From assembly GCF_905404315.1 (NCBI RefSeq), contig NC_066286.1:5277501-5341500 (forward strand): DNA of 64,000 nucleotides. Reading direction: 5' to 3'. The notes beneath the pieces are model-generated. The model ran no database searches. It worked only from the letters and a program-made list of their open reading frames with translations, and was not told the DNA's origin. Shown here piece by piece: positions 1 to 10,140 of the stretch (within the stretch, counting starts at the first letter, position 1; every line of letters begins with the position of its first letter). Source of the DNA: Leptidea sinapis (lineage: Eukaryota > Arthropoda > Insecta > Lepidoptera > Pieridae). The translations under genes and the position numbers were made by a program.

Positions 1-351
1 TATTTGATATCGTCACAGGTGATGAAAGCTAGATATATTGCTACGAACCCGTTTGTTTCTTTCGAGGATCGGCCAACTAAAGTAAAGAAAGTTAGAATTC
101 AAGGAAAAAAGATGATTGCCTCATTCTTTGGTCGGAAAGGTCATTTCGCGACAGTTGTGCTAGAAGATGGAAGGACAGCTACTGCAGACTCCTATGTCAA
201 TCGCTGTTTGCCTGTTGTCTTGGAAAAAATTTGACAGCAGCGCCCTCGGAGCAGGACCCTTCAGGAAGAATGGTCCCACTGCTTTTCTCATTGGTTCCAT
301 CGAATGCGGCGATGTGTAGAGAGGAACGGAGAATACTTCGAAAAACAATAA
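1..351 (+). pseudogene. 3' part of the same mariner pseudogene (copy 1)
   Basis: Identical in layout to 3416-3766: first catalytic region, F-F-G-x-x-G-H strand, internal deletion after LPVVLEKI, and the C-terminal tail ending EYFEKQ-stop at 349-351. Its 5' half would lie left of the window. Confidence 0.9.
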
Positions 352-440
352 GTATTGGCAACTTTCTACATTAAGCCGTTATTAATTTTTTAAACATTTT
401 CAGTGTAACCTAGGTATAATTTTAGATTTTTACTAGCCAA

Positions 441-720
441 GATGCTGCTTTAGGTATTCTGTGTTTTTCACATTTCCCGCGTTGGCTGTATGGTTTGCCA
501 TTCCTTGAAGTAGAAATAAACCCAATCACCAGTCACGACTCACAATACATTTCTCGCCCATATAAGCGGCATTGAATACTAGTGGTATAATTTATGTGGT
601 TTAATTGCAGAAACAGGAGCCCCTATATATATATACTAGTGGAAGTCGTAGAAAAAATATAGTATGCAACACGTTCTATAACTAAGTTAAAAAAACGCTC
701 GTGGCGTCTTTCATTCCGAC
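441..720. repeat. Dispersed repeat R3 (copy 1; also 3856-4135)
   Basis: The sequence around GCGTTGGCTGTATGG and CGCTCGTGGCGTC recurs in order at 16385-16531 and 16800-16915, where a SINE interrupts it, and again in duplicated copy 2. No coding potential is seen. It is probably a non-autonomous DNA element, but I cannot define its ends. Confidence 0.6.
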
Positions 721-776
721 GTTCGTTAGCGGCTTACATCGCAACTCACGACATTCGCGTTTTTTACACGCTTTTT

Positions 777-912
777 AATGCTGGGAGAGTTTCTTTTTTA
801 ATTCTCTCAGAGCGCCAATTGTTTCCGAAACGGTAGTAGTATCTAGTATATTAGAAATAACATCAAAAAGAATCTAAAGGAATAAATTTTAAGAAAATAA
901 ATGCCTTTTATG
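777..912 (+). mobile_element. LINE-B2 3' end fragment (also 4192-4327)
   Basis: Shares the string GTTTCCGAAACGGTAGTAG and the following A-rich tail with the 3' UTR that follows a recognisable LINE C-terminus at 37855-38370. Only untranslated sequence is left here. Confidence 0.75.
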
Positions 913-913
913 C

Positions 914-1330
914 CTTTTTATTAGCTTCACCTGTATGTATGTTTGTTTGTAACCGACTCATTTGGGTGCGATTTTGACCCACTTTTAACGACAACATTTC
1001 GTTCAAAATTCGTAGATTTATCGAGGACCGATGACAATACATTAATTTGATAAAATTATTCCGTTTTTCAATTTGCCTAATAAGATTTTTGTTAATTTAT
1101 ATCATTATTTCATCTATCGTCTATAAGGCAGGAATTGATGTTCCTTTTAAATTTCTACCATTATCTTTCCAACCAATACGTGTTTTTTATAACTATTTTT
1201 ATTTAATTCGTCCCATACGTCAATATCCACTTCAACATGGCGCTAAAGTGAAAATCGTGACGATTTTTAAAACTTCTTCTTCTTTAAAGAAGTTTCACAT
1301 CAAAAATAATTATTTAGCTCATTATATTTT
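914..1330. repeat. Dispersed repeat R1 (also 4329-4745 and 46110-46360)
   Basis: Begins near TATGTATGTTTGTTTGTAAC and continues through a conserved stretch containing CGAGGACCGATGACAATA and AAGGCAGGAATTGATGTTC. A diverged third copy lies at 46.1 kb. The 102-residue open frame inside it is low-complexity and AT-driven, and I do not call it a gene. Confidence 0.7.
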
Positions 1331-1380
1331 AATTAAATTATTTAGCTTATTTTAACATGTAACATAATTTAATATCTAGT

Positions 1381-1791
1381 ACTAGCTGACCCGGCAGACT
1401 TCGGACTGCCTCAATCGATAAATAAAAGACCTAAACTTTTGTATAAAATAAACTTAAAACAAACAAAAGGAATCCTTTTTTTAGGTGTTATTTACCCGTG
1501 TTTTAAGGAAGTTAATTTTTTACCACCTTAGTAATTTAGAAAGATATAAAAATTCTAATAAGTTCATTTTAAACTATTATTTTTATTTGATTTTTGAACG
1601 ACAGGGAACACTTCCGAGGAAAATCAAAATTGTTGTTTTTATTTAAATCCGAGAATTTTCATGTTTATTCAAACCTTTTAAACCTTCCCTGGACTTCCAC
1701 AAATAATTCAAGACCAAAATTAGCCAAATCGGTTCAATCGTTCTCGAGTTTTAGCGAGACTAACGAACAGCAATTCATTTATATATATAGA
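1381..1791 (-). mobile_element. Non-autonomous Helitron, minus orientation (also 4796-5206)
   Basis: Reading the minus strand, the element opens with TC followed by TATATATA and closes with CAGCTAGT; on the plus strand this appears as ACTAGCTGACCCGG at the left edge and ATATATAGAT at the right. Helitrons move by rolling-circle replication, have no terminal inverted repeats and end in CTRR. A diverged relative lies at 44224-45355. The 70-residue open frame inside is incidental. Confidence 0.8.
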
Positions 1792-1928
1792 TATAAAATT
1801 CTCTAGTCGCGGTGTTTGTAGTTAAACTCCTTCGAAACGCCTCGACCGATTCTCATGAAATTTTGAGTTTTACATATTGGGTAGGTCTGAAAATAAGACA
1901 ACATCTATTTTTCATCCCCCTAAATGTT
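1792..1928 (+). mobile_element. 5' piece of a plus-strand Helitron, cut short
   Basis: Runs away from the preceding minus-strand Helitron, so the two meet at their 5' ends. It has the family string CCGATTCTCATGAAATTTTG and the Helitron motif GGGTAGGTCTG. It stops at ATCCCCCTAAATGTT, where a 30-bp minisatellite takes over. The copy at 5207-5379 continues to a proper CTAGT end. Confidence 0.75.
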
Positions 1929-2040
1929 TTGTGGTCATAGCCACAGAATAGGTATGTTTTGTGGTCATAGCCACAGAATAGGTATGTTCTGTGGTCATAG
2001 CCACAGAATAGGTATGTTCTGTGGTCATAGCAACATAACA
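1924..2040. repeat. 30-bp minisatellite, about 4 units
   Basis: Four head-to-tail copies of a 30-bp unit built around TGTGGTCATAGCCACAGAAT; the last copy is degraded (CATAGCAACATAACAG). Each unit holds the inverted pair TGTGG and CCACA around a 6-base loop. The array starts exactly where the Helitron match to copy 2 stops. Confidence 0.9.
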
Positions 2041-2414
2041 GTGAAGTAATATACTTGTTGAAAAATTTATTTTATGCTGCAACGTATCAGCTTTCAGTCC
2101 AATCTACTTTAACAATCTATCTGTCTATCTATCTCGTCTATTTTTGTGCTATAGCGTAACGTTAAAAGATGATACCTTTAACTCAAACATATTTGAAATG
2201 AAATTGGATGGATTGATATCATTTCCAAATATACTTGTATTCAAAGGTTGAAGCTTGCATATTTACAAAATATATTAACTCTGTCTTTCAGTTTTGTATG
2301 ATTTCACCTTTTGACCTTCATTCATATTTATTTGTGTAATGTGTAAATTTCAATATAACTTACGGTTTCACAATTTCAGAAACTTTCTAAATTTATTGCT
2401 CTGATCTATTGGTA

Positions 2415-2790
2415 CATTCTGGCCATAGATAATGTAACAATTAAAAATAAACAAAATAATACATTTGAATTTGGAATCTGTCCTTTTTCTATGATTGTTC
2501 ATTGAGTTTTATCATTTTGGCGCCAATACATTGTACAATATTAAAATGGAGTGGGATGATAAAGAGAACTGAATCGCTGTGATTGTATTACACATAGTAG
2601 GTATGGAGCTCAATGCAATTTTTAAAACTCGCATACGCTTGGTATTAGAAAAACATTTGTGAACCGGACTATGAATAAGTACAATGAGACCTCCTCTGTT
2701 TGTGACAGAAAAAGATCTGGCCGTACGTAGTCTTTGTACTAAAAAGGTTGTCAAAGCAGTTGACTGACTTTTACAAAAAAACTTTACGTG
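2415..2790 (+). pseudogene. maT-like transposon, 5' end and N-terminal fragment
   Basis: The left end (TA followed by CATTCTGGCCATAGATAATG) matches the terminal repeat of the near-complete element at 49734-50983. The leader contains TTGGCGCCAATACATTGTAC in both. An ATG at 2546 opens MEW-D-D-K-E-N, matching the N-terminus of the 50.8 kb copy. A stop follows within 8 codons and the reading frame shifts. Nothing of the catalytic domain remains. Confidence 0.75.
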
Positions 2791-2959
2791 GCTAACACTG
2801 AAAATGTTTAGAACTGGCCAATTAGAATCATTGCTAATTAAAACTTTTTTTTAATTTCAATTTTAGATCTCTTTGGTAACCTAATGTAGTATTTTGCATT
2901 CGTTTGTCATTAATTTTTGTGAATTGGCGGCAACTCTAAAACTCTTGTTACACGTGAAA

Positions 2960-3766
2960 ATGAACCTAACGCGAGAAAATTTTCGGTCAATGATTTATTA
3001 TGACTTTCGTTGTGGGCTTACTCACCAACAAAGCTGATAGCTTGATAGGCTGCGATTAGCATTTCTTAATGAAGCTTCATCTCGTGCCACTATTACAATT
3101 GGTTTAACGAGTTTAAGCGTGGACGTAGCAATCTCAATGATGATCCGCGTGAGGGACGTCCTTTAATAGCGATACCATCAGTGCTGCGCGACGCATGATA
3201 GAGGAAGATAAGAGAGTGACTTATCAGCAGATACGGGCAAGCCTAGGCATGAGAGACTATGAGTCAAGTGCAAAAAAAAATACACGAACATTTAGGCGTC
3301 AGGAAGCTTTGCACCAGATGGATTTCCCATACTTTAACCGACGACCAGAAACACCTTCGCATGGACTGGTGTCGCCAAATCTTAGATAAGTTCAACGGTG
3401 GTGACTCAAATGCTGTATTTGATATCGTCACAGGTGATGAAAGCTAGATATATTGCTACGAACCCGTTTGTTTCTTTCGAGGATCGGCCAACTAAAGTAA
3501 AGAAAGTTAGAATTCAAGGAAAAAAGATGATTGCCTCATTCTTTGGTCGGAAAGGTCATTTCGCGACAGTTGTGCTAGAAGATGGAAGGACAGCTACTGC
3601 AGACTCCTATGTCAATCGCTGTTTGCCTGTTGTCTTGGAAAAAATTTGACAGCAGCGCCCTCGGAGCAGGACCCTTCAGGAAGAATGGTCCCACTGCTTT
3701 TCTCATTGGTTCCATCGAATGCGGCGATGTGTAGAGAGGAACGGAGAATACTTCGAAAAACAATAA
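2960..3766 (+). pseudogene. Mariner transposase pseudogene, catalytic core deleted
   Basis: A Tc1/mariner-superfamily transposase would cut and paste the element. The N-terminus (MNLTRENFRSMIYYDF) is typical of mariner helix-turn-helix regions. Two adjacent stops (TGA TAG) follow about 25 codons in. Further on come the linker (K-L-C-T-R-W-I near 3310-3330), the first catalytic region VTGDES followed by a stop in place of Trp, and the conserved F-F-G-x-x-G-H-x-A-T-V strand. After LPVVLEKI at about 3645 the sequence jumps to the C-terminal tail ending NGEYFEKQ-stop at 3766. That internal deletion of roughly 300 bases removes the second and third catalytic aspartates, so no active enzyme could be made. 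Frameshifts are also present. The 3' half is duplicated at 1-351. Confidence 0.9.
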
Positions 3767-5343
3767 GTATTGGCAACTTTCTACATTAAGCCGTTATTAA
3801 TTTTTTAAACATTTTCAGTGTAACCTAGGTATAATTTTAGATTTTTACTAGCCAAGATGCTGCTTTAGGTATTCTGTGTTTTTCACATTTCCCGCGTTGG
3901 CTGTATGGTTTGCCATTCCTTGAAGTAGAAATAAACCCAATCACCAGTCACGACTCACAATACATTTCTCGCCCATATAAGCGGCATTGAATACTAGTGG
4001 TATAATTTATGTGGTTTAATTGCAGAAACAGGAGCCCCTATATATATATACTAGTGGAAGTCGTAGAAAAAATATAGTATGCAACACGTTCTATAACTAA
4101 GTTAAAAAAACGCTCGTGGCGTCTTTCATTCCGACGTTCGTTAGCGGCTTACATCGCAACTCACGACATTCGCGTTTTTTACACGCTTTTTAATGCTGGG
4201 AGAGTTTCTTTTTTAATTCTCTCAGAGCGCCAATTGTTTCCGAAACGGTAGTAGTATCTAGTATATTAGAAATAACATCAAAAAGAATCTAAAGGAATAA
4301 ATTTTAAGAAAATAAATGCCTTTTATGCCTTTTTATTAGGTTCACCTGTATGTATGTTTGTTTGTAACCGACTCATTTGGGTGCGATTTTGACCCACTTT
4401 TAACGACAACATTTCGTTCAAAATTCGTAGATTTATCGAGGACCGATGACAATACATTAATTTGATAAAATTATTCCGTTTTTTAATTTGCCTAATAAGA
4501 TTTTTGTTAATTTATATCATTATTTCATCTATCGTCTATAAGGCAGGAATTGATGTTCCTTTTAAATTTCTACCATTATCTTTCCAACCAATACGTGTTT
4601 TTTATAACTATTTTTATTTAATTCGTCCCATACGTCAATATCCACTTCAACATGGCGCTAAAGTGAAAATCGTGACGATTTTTAAAACTTCTTCTTCTTT
4701 AAAGAAGTTTCACATCAAAAATAATTATTTAGCTCATTATATTTTAATTAAATTATTTAGCTTATTTTAACATGTAACATAATTTAATATCTAGTACTAG
4801 CTGACCCGGCAGACTTCGGACTGCCTCAATCGATAAATAAAAGACCTAAACTTTTGTATAAAATAAACTTAAAACAAACAAAAGGAATCCTTTTTTTAGG
4901 TGTTATTTACCCGTGTTTTAAGGAAGTTAATTTTTTACCACCTTAGTAATTTAGAAAGATATAAAAATTCTAATAAGTTCATTTTAAACTATTATTTTTA
5001 TTTGATTTTTGAACGACAGGGAACACTTCCGAGGAAAATCAAAATTGTTGTTTTTATTTAAATCCGAGAATTTTCATGTTTATTCAAACCTTTTAAACCT
5101 TCCCTGGACTTCCACAAATAATTCAAGACCAAAATTAGCCAAATCGGTTCAATCGTTCTCGAGTTTTAGCGAGACTAACGAACAGCAATTCATTTATATA
5201 TATAGATATAAAATTCTCTAGTCGCGGTGTTTGTAGTTAAACTCCTTCGAAACGCCTTGACCGATTCTCATGAAATTTTGAGTGCATATTGGGTAGGTCT
5301 GAGAATCGGACAACATCTATTTTTCATCCCCCTAAATGTTAAG
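3416..5343. repeat. Copy 2 of the duplicated block
   Basis: Second copy of the block that starts at base 1. Here the mariner gene is preceded by its own 5' half and the Helitron pair is complete to its CTAGT end at 5379, so this copy looks closer to the ancestral arrangement. Sequence after about 5343 has no counterpart in copy 1. Confidence 0.95.
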
Positions 5344-5379
5344 GGTGGTCCACGCCATTTTTTTATTGGGTCAGCTAGT
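5207..5379 (+). mobile_element. Plus-strand Helitron fragment with intact 3' end
   Basis: Partner of the minus-strand Helitron at 4796-5206. It ends ATTGGGTCAGCTAGT at 5379. The pair 4796-5379 therefore shows ACTAG on its left and CTAGT on its right. The same family, nearly full length, sits reversed at 14959-15436, and its 3' half is at 27107-27438. Confidence 0.75.
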
Positions 5380-5819
5380 ATAATATAATATATAACATGT
5401 AACATAATTCAATACAGGGAGACTAATAATGTGTCCGTCGTGCTAATACTAAGTATATTGTCACAATATTCACTTGTTATAAAATAGCACTGGCAGACAA
5501 TCGATTCTGCAGACTTAACGAACCCCTCAGAGGCTCCAATGTTAAAGCCTCAAAGCCTTTGTTAGACAACCTTTATCCCCGGCACGTGTAGATGTGATAT
5601 ACTCACAAATATCATAATAATAAATCGCCATATTTATCAATTTGTAACTTCGAAGTTCATAAGTCGTCGTTTCTTACAAGATGAAATTAAAAGTTTGTAT
5701 ATTATTTTCCTTATCTGATATTCGATTCGTCGAAGTTGCATTTATTTCACTCTTTACGAAGCGGCTATGCGAGGTTAGATTTTATTTTTGTTTAGTTGAT
5801 ATTTCGTCGTCAAGATGTT

Positions 5820-6094
5820 GATTTAAATATTGACACTCTTTTTACACAAATTATCTTGCACCAAATTAGGCATACATCCTGTGTTATGGGTGTCAAGACA
5901 ACGATGTATTTAATACAATATACTTACTTAAACATACATAAATATAAATAAACATACATAAATACATATAGACATCCATTACTCGGAAACAAACATCCAT
6001 ATTCATCATATAATTGCTTGCACCTACCGGGATTCGAACCCGGGACCTCTAGCTTAGTAGGTAGGATCGCGAACCACTCGGCTATACAGGTCGT
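5820..6094 (-). mobile_element. SINE-B, tRNA-derived retroposon, minus strand
   Basis: The minus strand starts with a tRNA-like head: an A-box-like TAGCCGAGTGG and a clean B box (GGGTTCGAATCCC, seen on the plus strand as GGGATTCGAACCC at 6030-6042). The body follows with GATGAATATGGATGTTTGTT, a TATGTATGTTTATT-rich stretch and a degraded end. A second copy lies at 16532-16790. Such elements are transcribed by RNA polymerase III from the internal boxes and copied by a partner LINE. Confidence 0.8.
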
Positions 6095-6351
6095 CAAATA
6101 AAATTAAATGAATATTAAATTAATATAAATGTTAAGTTAAATTAAACCCAATTTCTTTTATAAACCGTTGTTTAATAATGCACTTCCAAAAGCAAACTGG
6201 ATAGCAATATAATTTAAGGCAATGGAGCCAACACTAAAATTTTAAATAGCCTATGGATATGATAATTTTCTAATAAATCCTAGTAAGTAAACCTACCATC
6301 CCAAGGAATGGGATGGGACGGGACCCGAAAGTATGAGTTTGATTCCATGGA

Positions 6352-6655
6352 AGATGGGCCGGGTGTTGGTATGGGATGCAACCTGTTCCGACAGGCTGGC
6401 CCCTTTCCATCTACATGGAACCAACTACAAAGGCTGAAAAAGCTAAAGCATGCAAACACAGGGGTCTATGCTCCGAATATGATTTTGTCCCATTCGGGGT
6501 CGAGACCCTTAGTCCGTGGGGTCCTGGCGCTATAAGGCCTTTAAAGAAAATAGCAAAAAGGTTAGTGGACATCACAGGAGAGCTACCTTGTACAAAATAT
6601 TAGTCTAGTTATTCAAAGGGGGGAACGCTGCCAGTATCTTCAGAACCTTGCCTAA
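6352..6655 (+). pseudogene. LINE-F polyprotein C-terminal fragment
   Basis: The reading frame at 6376-6603 carries C-S-E-Y-D-F-V-P-F-G-V-E-T-L-x-P-W-G, followed in a shifted frame by Y-L-V-Q-x-I-S-L-x-I-Q-R-G. This order (D-F-V-P, V-E-T, then IQRG) is the C-terminal signature of a widespread group of metazoan non-LTR retrotransposon polyproteins. The reverse transcriptase upstream is absent, so only a 5'-truncated tail remains. Clade assignment beyond non-LTR is uncertain. Confidence 0.65.
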
Positions 6656-6834
6656 AGGGACTCCTTTTAATAATATGTTTTAGTTATCATATTATATTTT
6701 TTAAGGTTTTAAGTTTTAGGTTAATTGTTCTAGTATATATATATATTTGTGTATGTCCCTTATAGTCTAACAGCCTGTATATTTATTTCAGGTATATAAT
6801 AAGAAAAGAAAACTTGTTTCAAAGTTTCATTTTC

Positions 6835-6985
6835 TTATTGCGTGCGTCTCTAAAATAATAAGAGTGCGTCTCTATAATAGTAAGAGTCAGTCTTTTAAAT
6901 AATAAGATTGCGTCTCTTAAATAATATGAGTGCGTCTCTAAAATAATAAGAGTCTATATCTAAATGAATAAGACTCTTCAAATAA
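6835..6985. repeat. Minisatellite of about 27 bp, 5-6 degenerate units
   Basis: Units read roughly GTGCGTCTCTAAAATAATAA, with several substitutions and small indels. No coding or element context. Confidence 0.8.
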
Positions 6986-7191
6986 GTCCTGTCGTTTCTG
7001 GAAGCATGGTTTTATTAAGGCACTGACTTAGAGATATTGTTGTTCCCCTTAGTTAAAATATTAAAAACGAATGTTCATTAACAACTGGCGCTACATAAAT
7101 TGAGAAGTAAATAAATGTAAATATTAAAACACGTCATCGAAACATAGATTGGAGAGTAAACTGACTGAACGGGCAGTTACATGTGAGCAGT

Positions 7192-7256
7192 CATCATCAT
7201 CATCAGCTGGAAGACGTCCACGGCTGGACAAAGGTCTACCCCAAAGATATCCACGA
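7192..7256 (-). mobile_element. RTE-type LINE 3' end fragment
   Basis: TCATCATCATCATCAGC followed by GGACAAAGGTCTACCCC and CCACGACAATC is the reverse complement of the 3' end of the RTE family seen better at 10740-11136. The CAT repeat is the short-repeat tail that RTE elements use in place of poly(A). Confidence 0.65.
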
Positions 7257-7933
7257 CAATCAAATTCAAATTCAAGTTCAAATTTAAATATTTTTATTCA
7301 AAATAGGATTTAAAATCACTTATTGAACGTCAAAAACGACCACCCATTCAAAAGAGACTGCCTCAGACCTGAGAAGATTGGGCGCAAGAAACTCAGCGGG
7401 CTTTTTTTTTATATATAAAATATGGATTACAATATAATATCGTACAATAAACATTTATAATTAAAGAGCCTGAGGGTGTTTTCGTTTTATTCCCAGTCCG
7501 TGGTGTCACTAAGAAAATCGTTTATGCTATAATAACCTTTCCCACACAAACGTTTTTTAACAATTCTTTTAAATTTCGTAGCACTTTTGTTTTGTACATT
7601 TTCTGGGATCATATTGTAGAAGCATATACATCGCCCAACAAAAGACTTACTAACTCGACCCAACCGAGTAGTAGGCATAACAAGTTTATGTTTATTCCTC
7701 GTGTTAACATTATGAATATCATAGTTTCTAGTAAATTCCTCAATGTGCTTATGAACATACAGAACATTATCAAAAATGTATTGAGAAGCAAAAGTCAAAA
7801 TGTTTATTTCTTTAAATTTTTCTCTTAATGATTCTTTAGGACCTAGGTTATAAATCGCGCGAATAGCCCTCTTCTGCAGCACAAAAAAAGTATTAATATC
7901 GGCCGCACTGCCCCATAACAATACAATATACAA
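7257..7933 (-). pseudogene. LINE-B1 C-terminus and 3' UTR
   Basis: An open frame of 148 codons (7933 to 7487) encodes the end of a Jockey/CR1-like reverse transcriptase polyprotein: V-L-Q-K-R-A-I-R-A-I-Y-N-L-G-P-x-E-S-L, then N-T-R-N-K-H-K-L, R-V-S-K-S-F-V-G, and the tail K-K-R-L-C-G-K-x-Y-Y ending D-T-T-D-W-E. The 3' UTR follows with CTTGCGCCCAATCTTCTCAG and a tail of AATTTGAATTTGA repeats. The reverse transcriptase domain is missing; another LINE adjoins at 7934. The same C-terminus is at 33645-33955. Confidence 0.85.
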
Positions 7934-9425
7934 TTTATTTATTTTATTTTATTAGGAAAACAAACAGTATTACATGACATAAATAGGTTACAAAAAATAT
8001 ACATCTATTAACCATTTACAGTTTTCGCATATAGCGACTATAAGCGTGTTACAAATAATTAACAAAAATACAAAAAAAGATCAAAAAGTAATACAATAAA
8101 AGTATATAGATATAAATACACGAAGACAAATTGAATGGATATTATAGTATTCAGGTATTTAGCAATCAAGAGAACACACACTCATCCAACGCCTCGTCAA
8201 TGTAACGTCTTAACGCGTTTGGTGACGCATTGAATATATCGAAATCTGGCAAGTCTACTGATATCTGATTTATTCCTTGTGGACCTTATAAAATATGAAT
8301 GTTGCCTGTAATTAGTACTGCAATGAGGAACGTATATAGTACATTTTGTCTTGGTGTAGTTATTGGGCGCTTTGATACCAATTTGTGATGTAAATTTAGA
8401 AAAGTCTATCTTAGAGTGAAGTAACTTAGAGTAAAAAACAGTATCAGCTATTTGACGTCTTATTTGTAATGGAAGTATGTGATGCCTTTTAAATCTTATT
8501 ATATAATCTGCATCATATGTATTACACTTATATTGTTAATATCTTAAAAAACTTGTTTGAATTTTTTCAAGTCTATTAATGTGAACCTCATATTGAGGGT
8601 TCCAAACTTGAGAACAATATTCAAGGGTGCTTCGAACATATGAACAGTATAGTATTTTAATGAGTTTTATGCTATAAAAGAGAACATATTCGTTTGATGA
8701 AACCAGAAGATTTCTTGGCATTTTTAACTATAGTATCGATGTGTTTTTCATATGTAAGTTTACTGTCATGGGTAACACCGAGGTCTCTAATTTCATTAAC
8801 AGAATTAAGAACAACGCCCTTTATTTTATATTTGTATTCTATTATATTATACTTACGAGAAAAAGTAATGAAATTACATTTTAACGCGTTTAGCTCTAGT
8901 TTATTAAGAAGACAGTATGCCTCAAATCTTTCTAGATCCGCTTGAAGAAGCTGACAATCTGAATCTCTGGTGATATTTGAGAATATATAATAATAGAGAT
9001 TTCATATCATCAGCATACAGTAAAAAATTGGATGTTTCAAAGCAACCGCCTACATCATTAATAAATATATTTAATAATAGAGGGCCTAGTAATGAGCCTT
9101 GTGGCACTCCAGAACATACAGTAATCCAAGAAGTGGCATAGCCTTTTACAACAAATTGTTGAGACCTATTTTCAATGTAAGAGGTGAACCATCTGAATAG
9201 ATTTCCATGTATTCCAGCATATTGAAGTTTCTGTAATAGTATGCAGTGATCAATTCGGTCAAATGCTTTACTAAAATAGGTGAAAACAGCATCTACTTGT
9301 CCACCTCCGTCCATACCTGCAGTCGTGTAATCAAAAAATGATAACAGATTAGTGCTGGTCGACCGATTCTGCATGAAACCATGTTGTTCAGGTATGAACG
9401 TAGATTTTAGAGAGCTGTAAACCTG
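7934..9425 (-). pseudogene. LINE-C reverse transcriptase, 5'-truncated, frameshifted
   Basis: Non-LTR reverse transcriptase read on the minus strand. The 150-codon frame 9374-8922 holds, in order, an x-x-G-F-M-Q-N-R-S-T motif, F-S-K-A-F-D-R-I-D-H (motif A with catalytic Asp), S-G-V-P-Q-G-S-L-L-G-P-L-L (motif B) and L-L-Y-A-D-D (motif C, both aspartates intact). The thumb continues in other frames through I-R-D-L-G-V, then Y-C-S-Y-V-R-S-T-L-E-Y-C-S-Q-V-W-N-P at 8721-8536. The sequence ends in an A-rich tail (AATAAAATAAAATAAATAAA on the minus strand) at 7934. It was probably copied from the 3' end and stopped within the fingers domain at ~9425. Confidence 0.85.
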
Positions 9426-9439
9426 AGTGTAAATAATAC

Positions 9440-9534
9440 ATTTTCAAAAAAAGTAGGGATTTCTACTAAAAGTCCAATAATGTTACCCAAGATGTAAAAA
9501 TATGTACGCGAAGGACGTCGCGGGTTATCAGCTA
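9440..9534 (+). mobile_element. Helitron 3' end remnant
   Basis: Ends GACGTCGCGGGTTATCAGCTAGT at about 9534, the CTAGT terminus used by other Helitrons in this window. No 5' end is visible, so it is truncated or too diverged to follow. Confidence 0.45.
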
Positions 9535-9778
9535 GTAATACAATAAAGAAGATAACAATAATTATAGGCAACTATTCGTCCGCTAAATTAATTACTAACA
9601 AGGATAATTAGCTGTCCAATAATCGGATGTACGAAATGTAAAAGAGCGTCTAGTAATGGTTATTATTTCACTAATCGTATAGATATATCGGGTTACAAAA
9701 TCTGGCAAAATGGCCTCGGGTTTTACAATTCTATTTCATAGTTACTTGACACAGAACTAAGAGAAATGAGCATTACAT

Positions 9779-10085
9779 ATTTTTTATGTAATAATAAGGG
9801 ACCAGATGAGCAAGATGGTAATTGATACGCCCTGCCCATTACAATGTAGTGCCGCTCAGGATTCTCAAAAAACCCAAAAATTCTGAGTGGCACTACAATT
9901 GCGCACGTCACCTTGAGCCATAAGATGTTAACTAATTGCTCAGTAATTTCACTAGCTACGGCGCCTTTCAGACCAAACACAATAATGCTTTCACACATAC
10001 CCTCACAGCAGAAATAGGCGCCGATGTCGTACCCACAATCTAGCCGGCATCTTGTGCAAATGGGCCTCCCACTGGTAATATAATG
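9779..10085 (-). mobile_element. SINE-A copy 1, near full length
   Basis: Minus-strand order: CCAGTGGGAGGC start (right edge), ATGCCGGCTAGAT, GGCGCC, GTAGCTAGTGAAATTACTGA, then a GAATTTTTGGG core between GCCACTC-type arms, CGTCCT-type tail region and a short A-rich end at 9779. Boundaries come from the copy at 63474-63806, which has a long target-site duplication. No pol III boxes are obvious. Confidence 0.8.
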
Positions 10086-10140
10086 AGTTAGGGACTTATT
10101 TATCATCCGAATTTTGTAAATAAATTAAAAATTGTATCCA

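Larger units (their letters stand above)
1..1928. repeat. Copy 1 of a near-identical 1.9 kb duplicated block
   Basis: This stretch reappears at 3416-5343 with a constant offset of 3,415 bp. Read side by side, I found single-base differences only at about 925 (C versus G), 1079 (C versus T) and 1843 (C versus T) up to about 1862. The final ~65 bases differ more: an indel near 1866 and several changes near 1893-1900. The block holds the 3' part of a mariner gene, repeat R3, a LINE 3' end, repeat R1 and a Helitron pair. The match ends at about 1928, where this copy runs into a minisatellite. It is either a recent tandem duplication or two haplotypes placed in series by the assembler; the left edge is cut by the window. 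Confidence 0.95.

Noticed and set aside
1047..1355. 102-codon frame repeated at 4462-4770
   Set aside because: It lies in repeat R1, is Ile/Phe/Tyr-rich from AT bias, and its third diverged copy at 46.1 kb does not keep the frame.
1924..2040. CRISPR-like direct repeats
   Set aside because: Units are directly contiguous with no unique spacers, and the genome is plainly eukaryotic. It is a minisatellite.
7191..7205. CAT microsatellite as an independent feature
   Set aside because: It is the short-repeat 3' tail of an RTE fragment.
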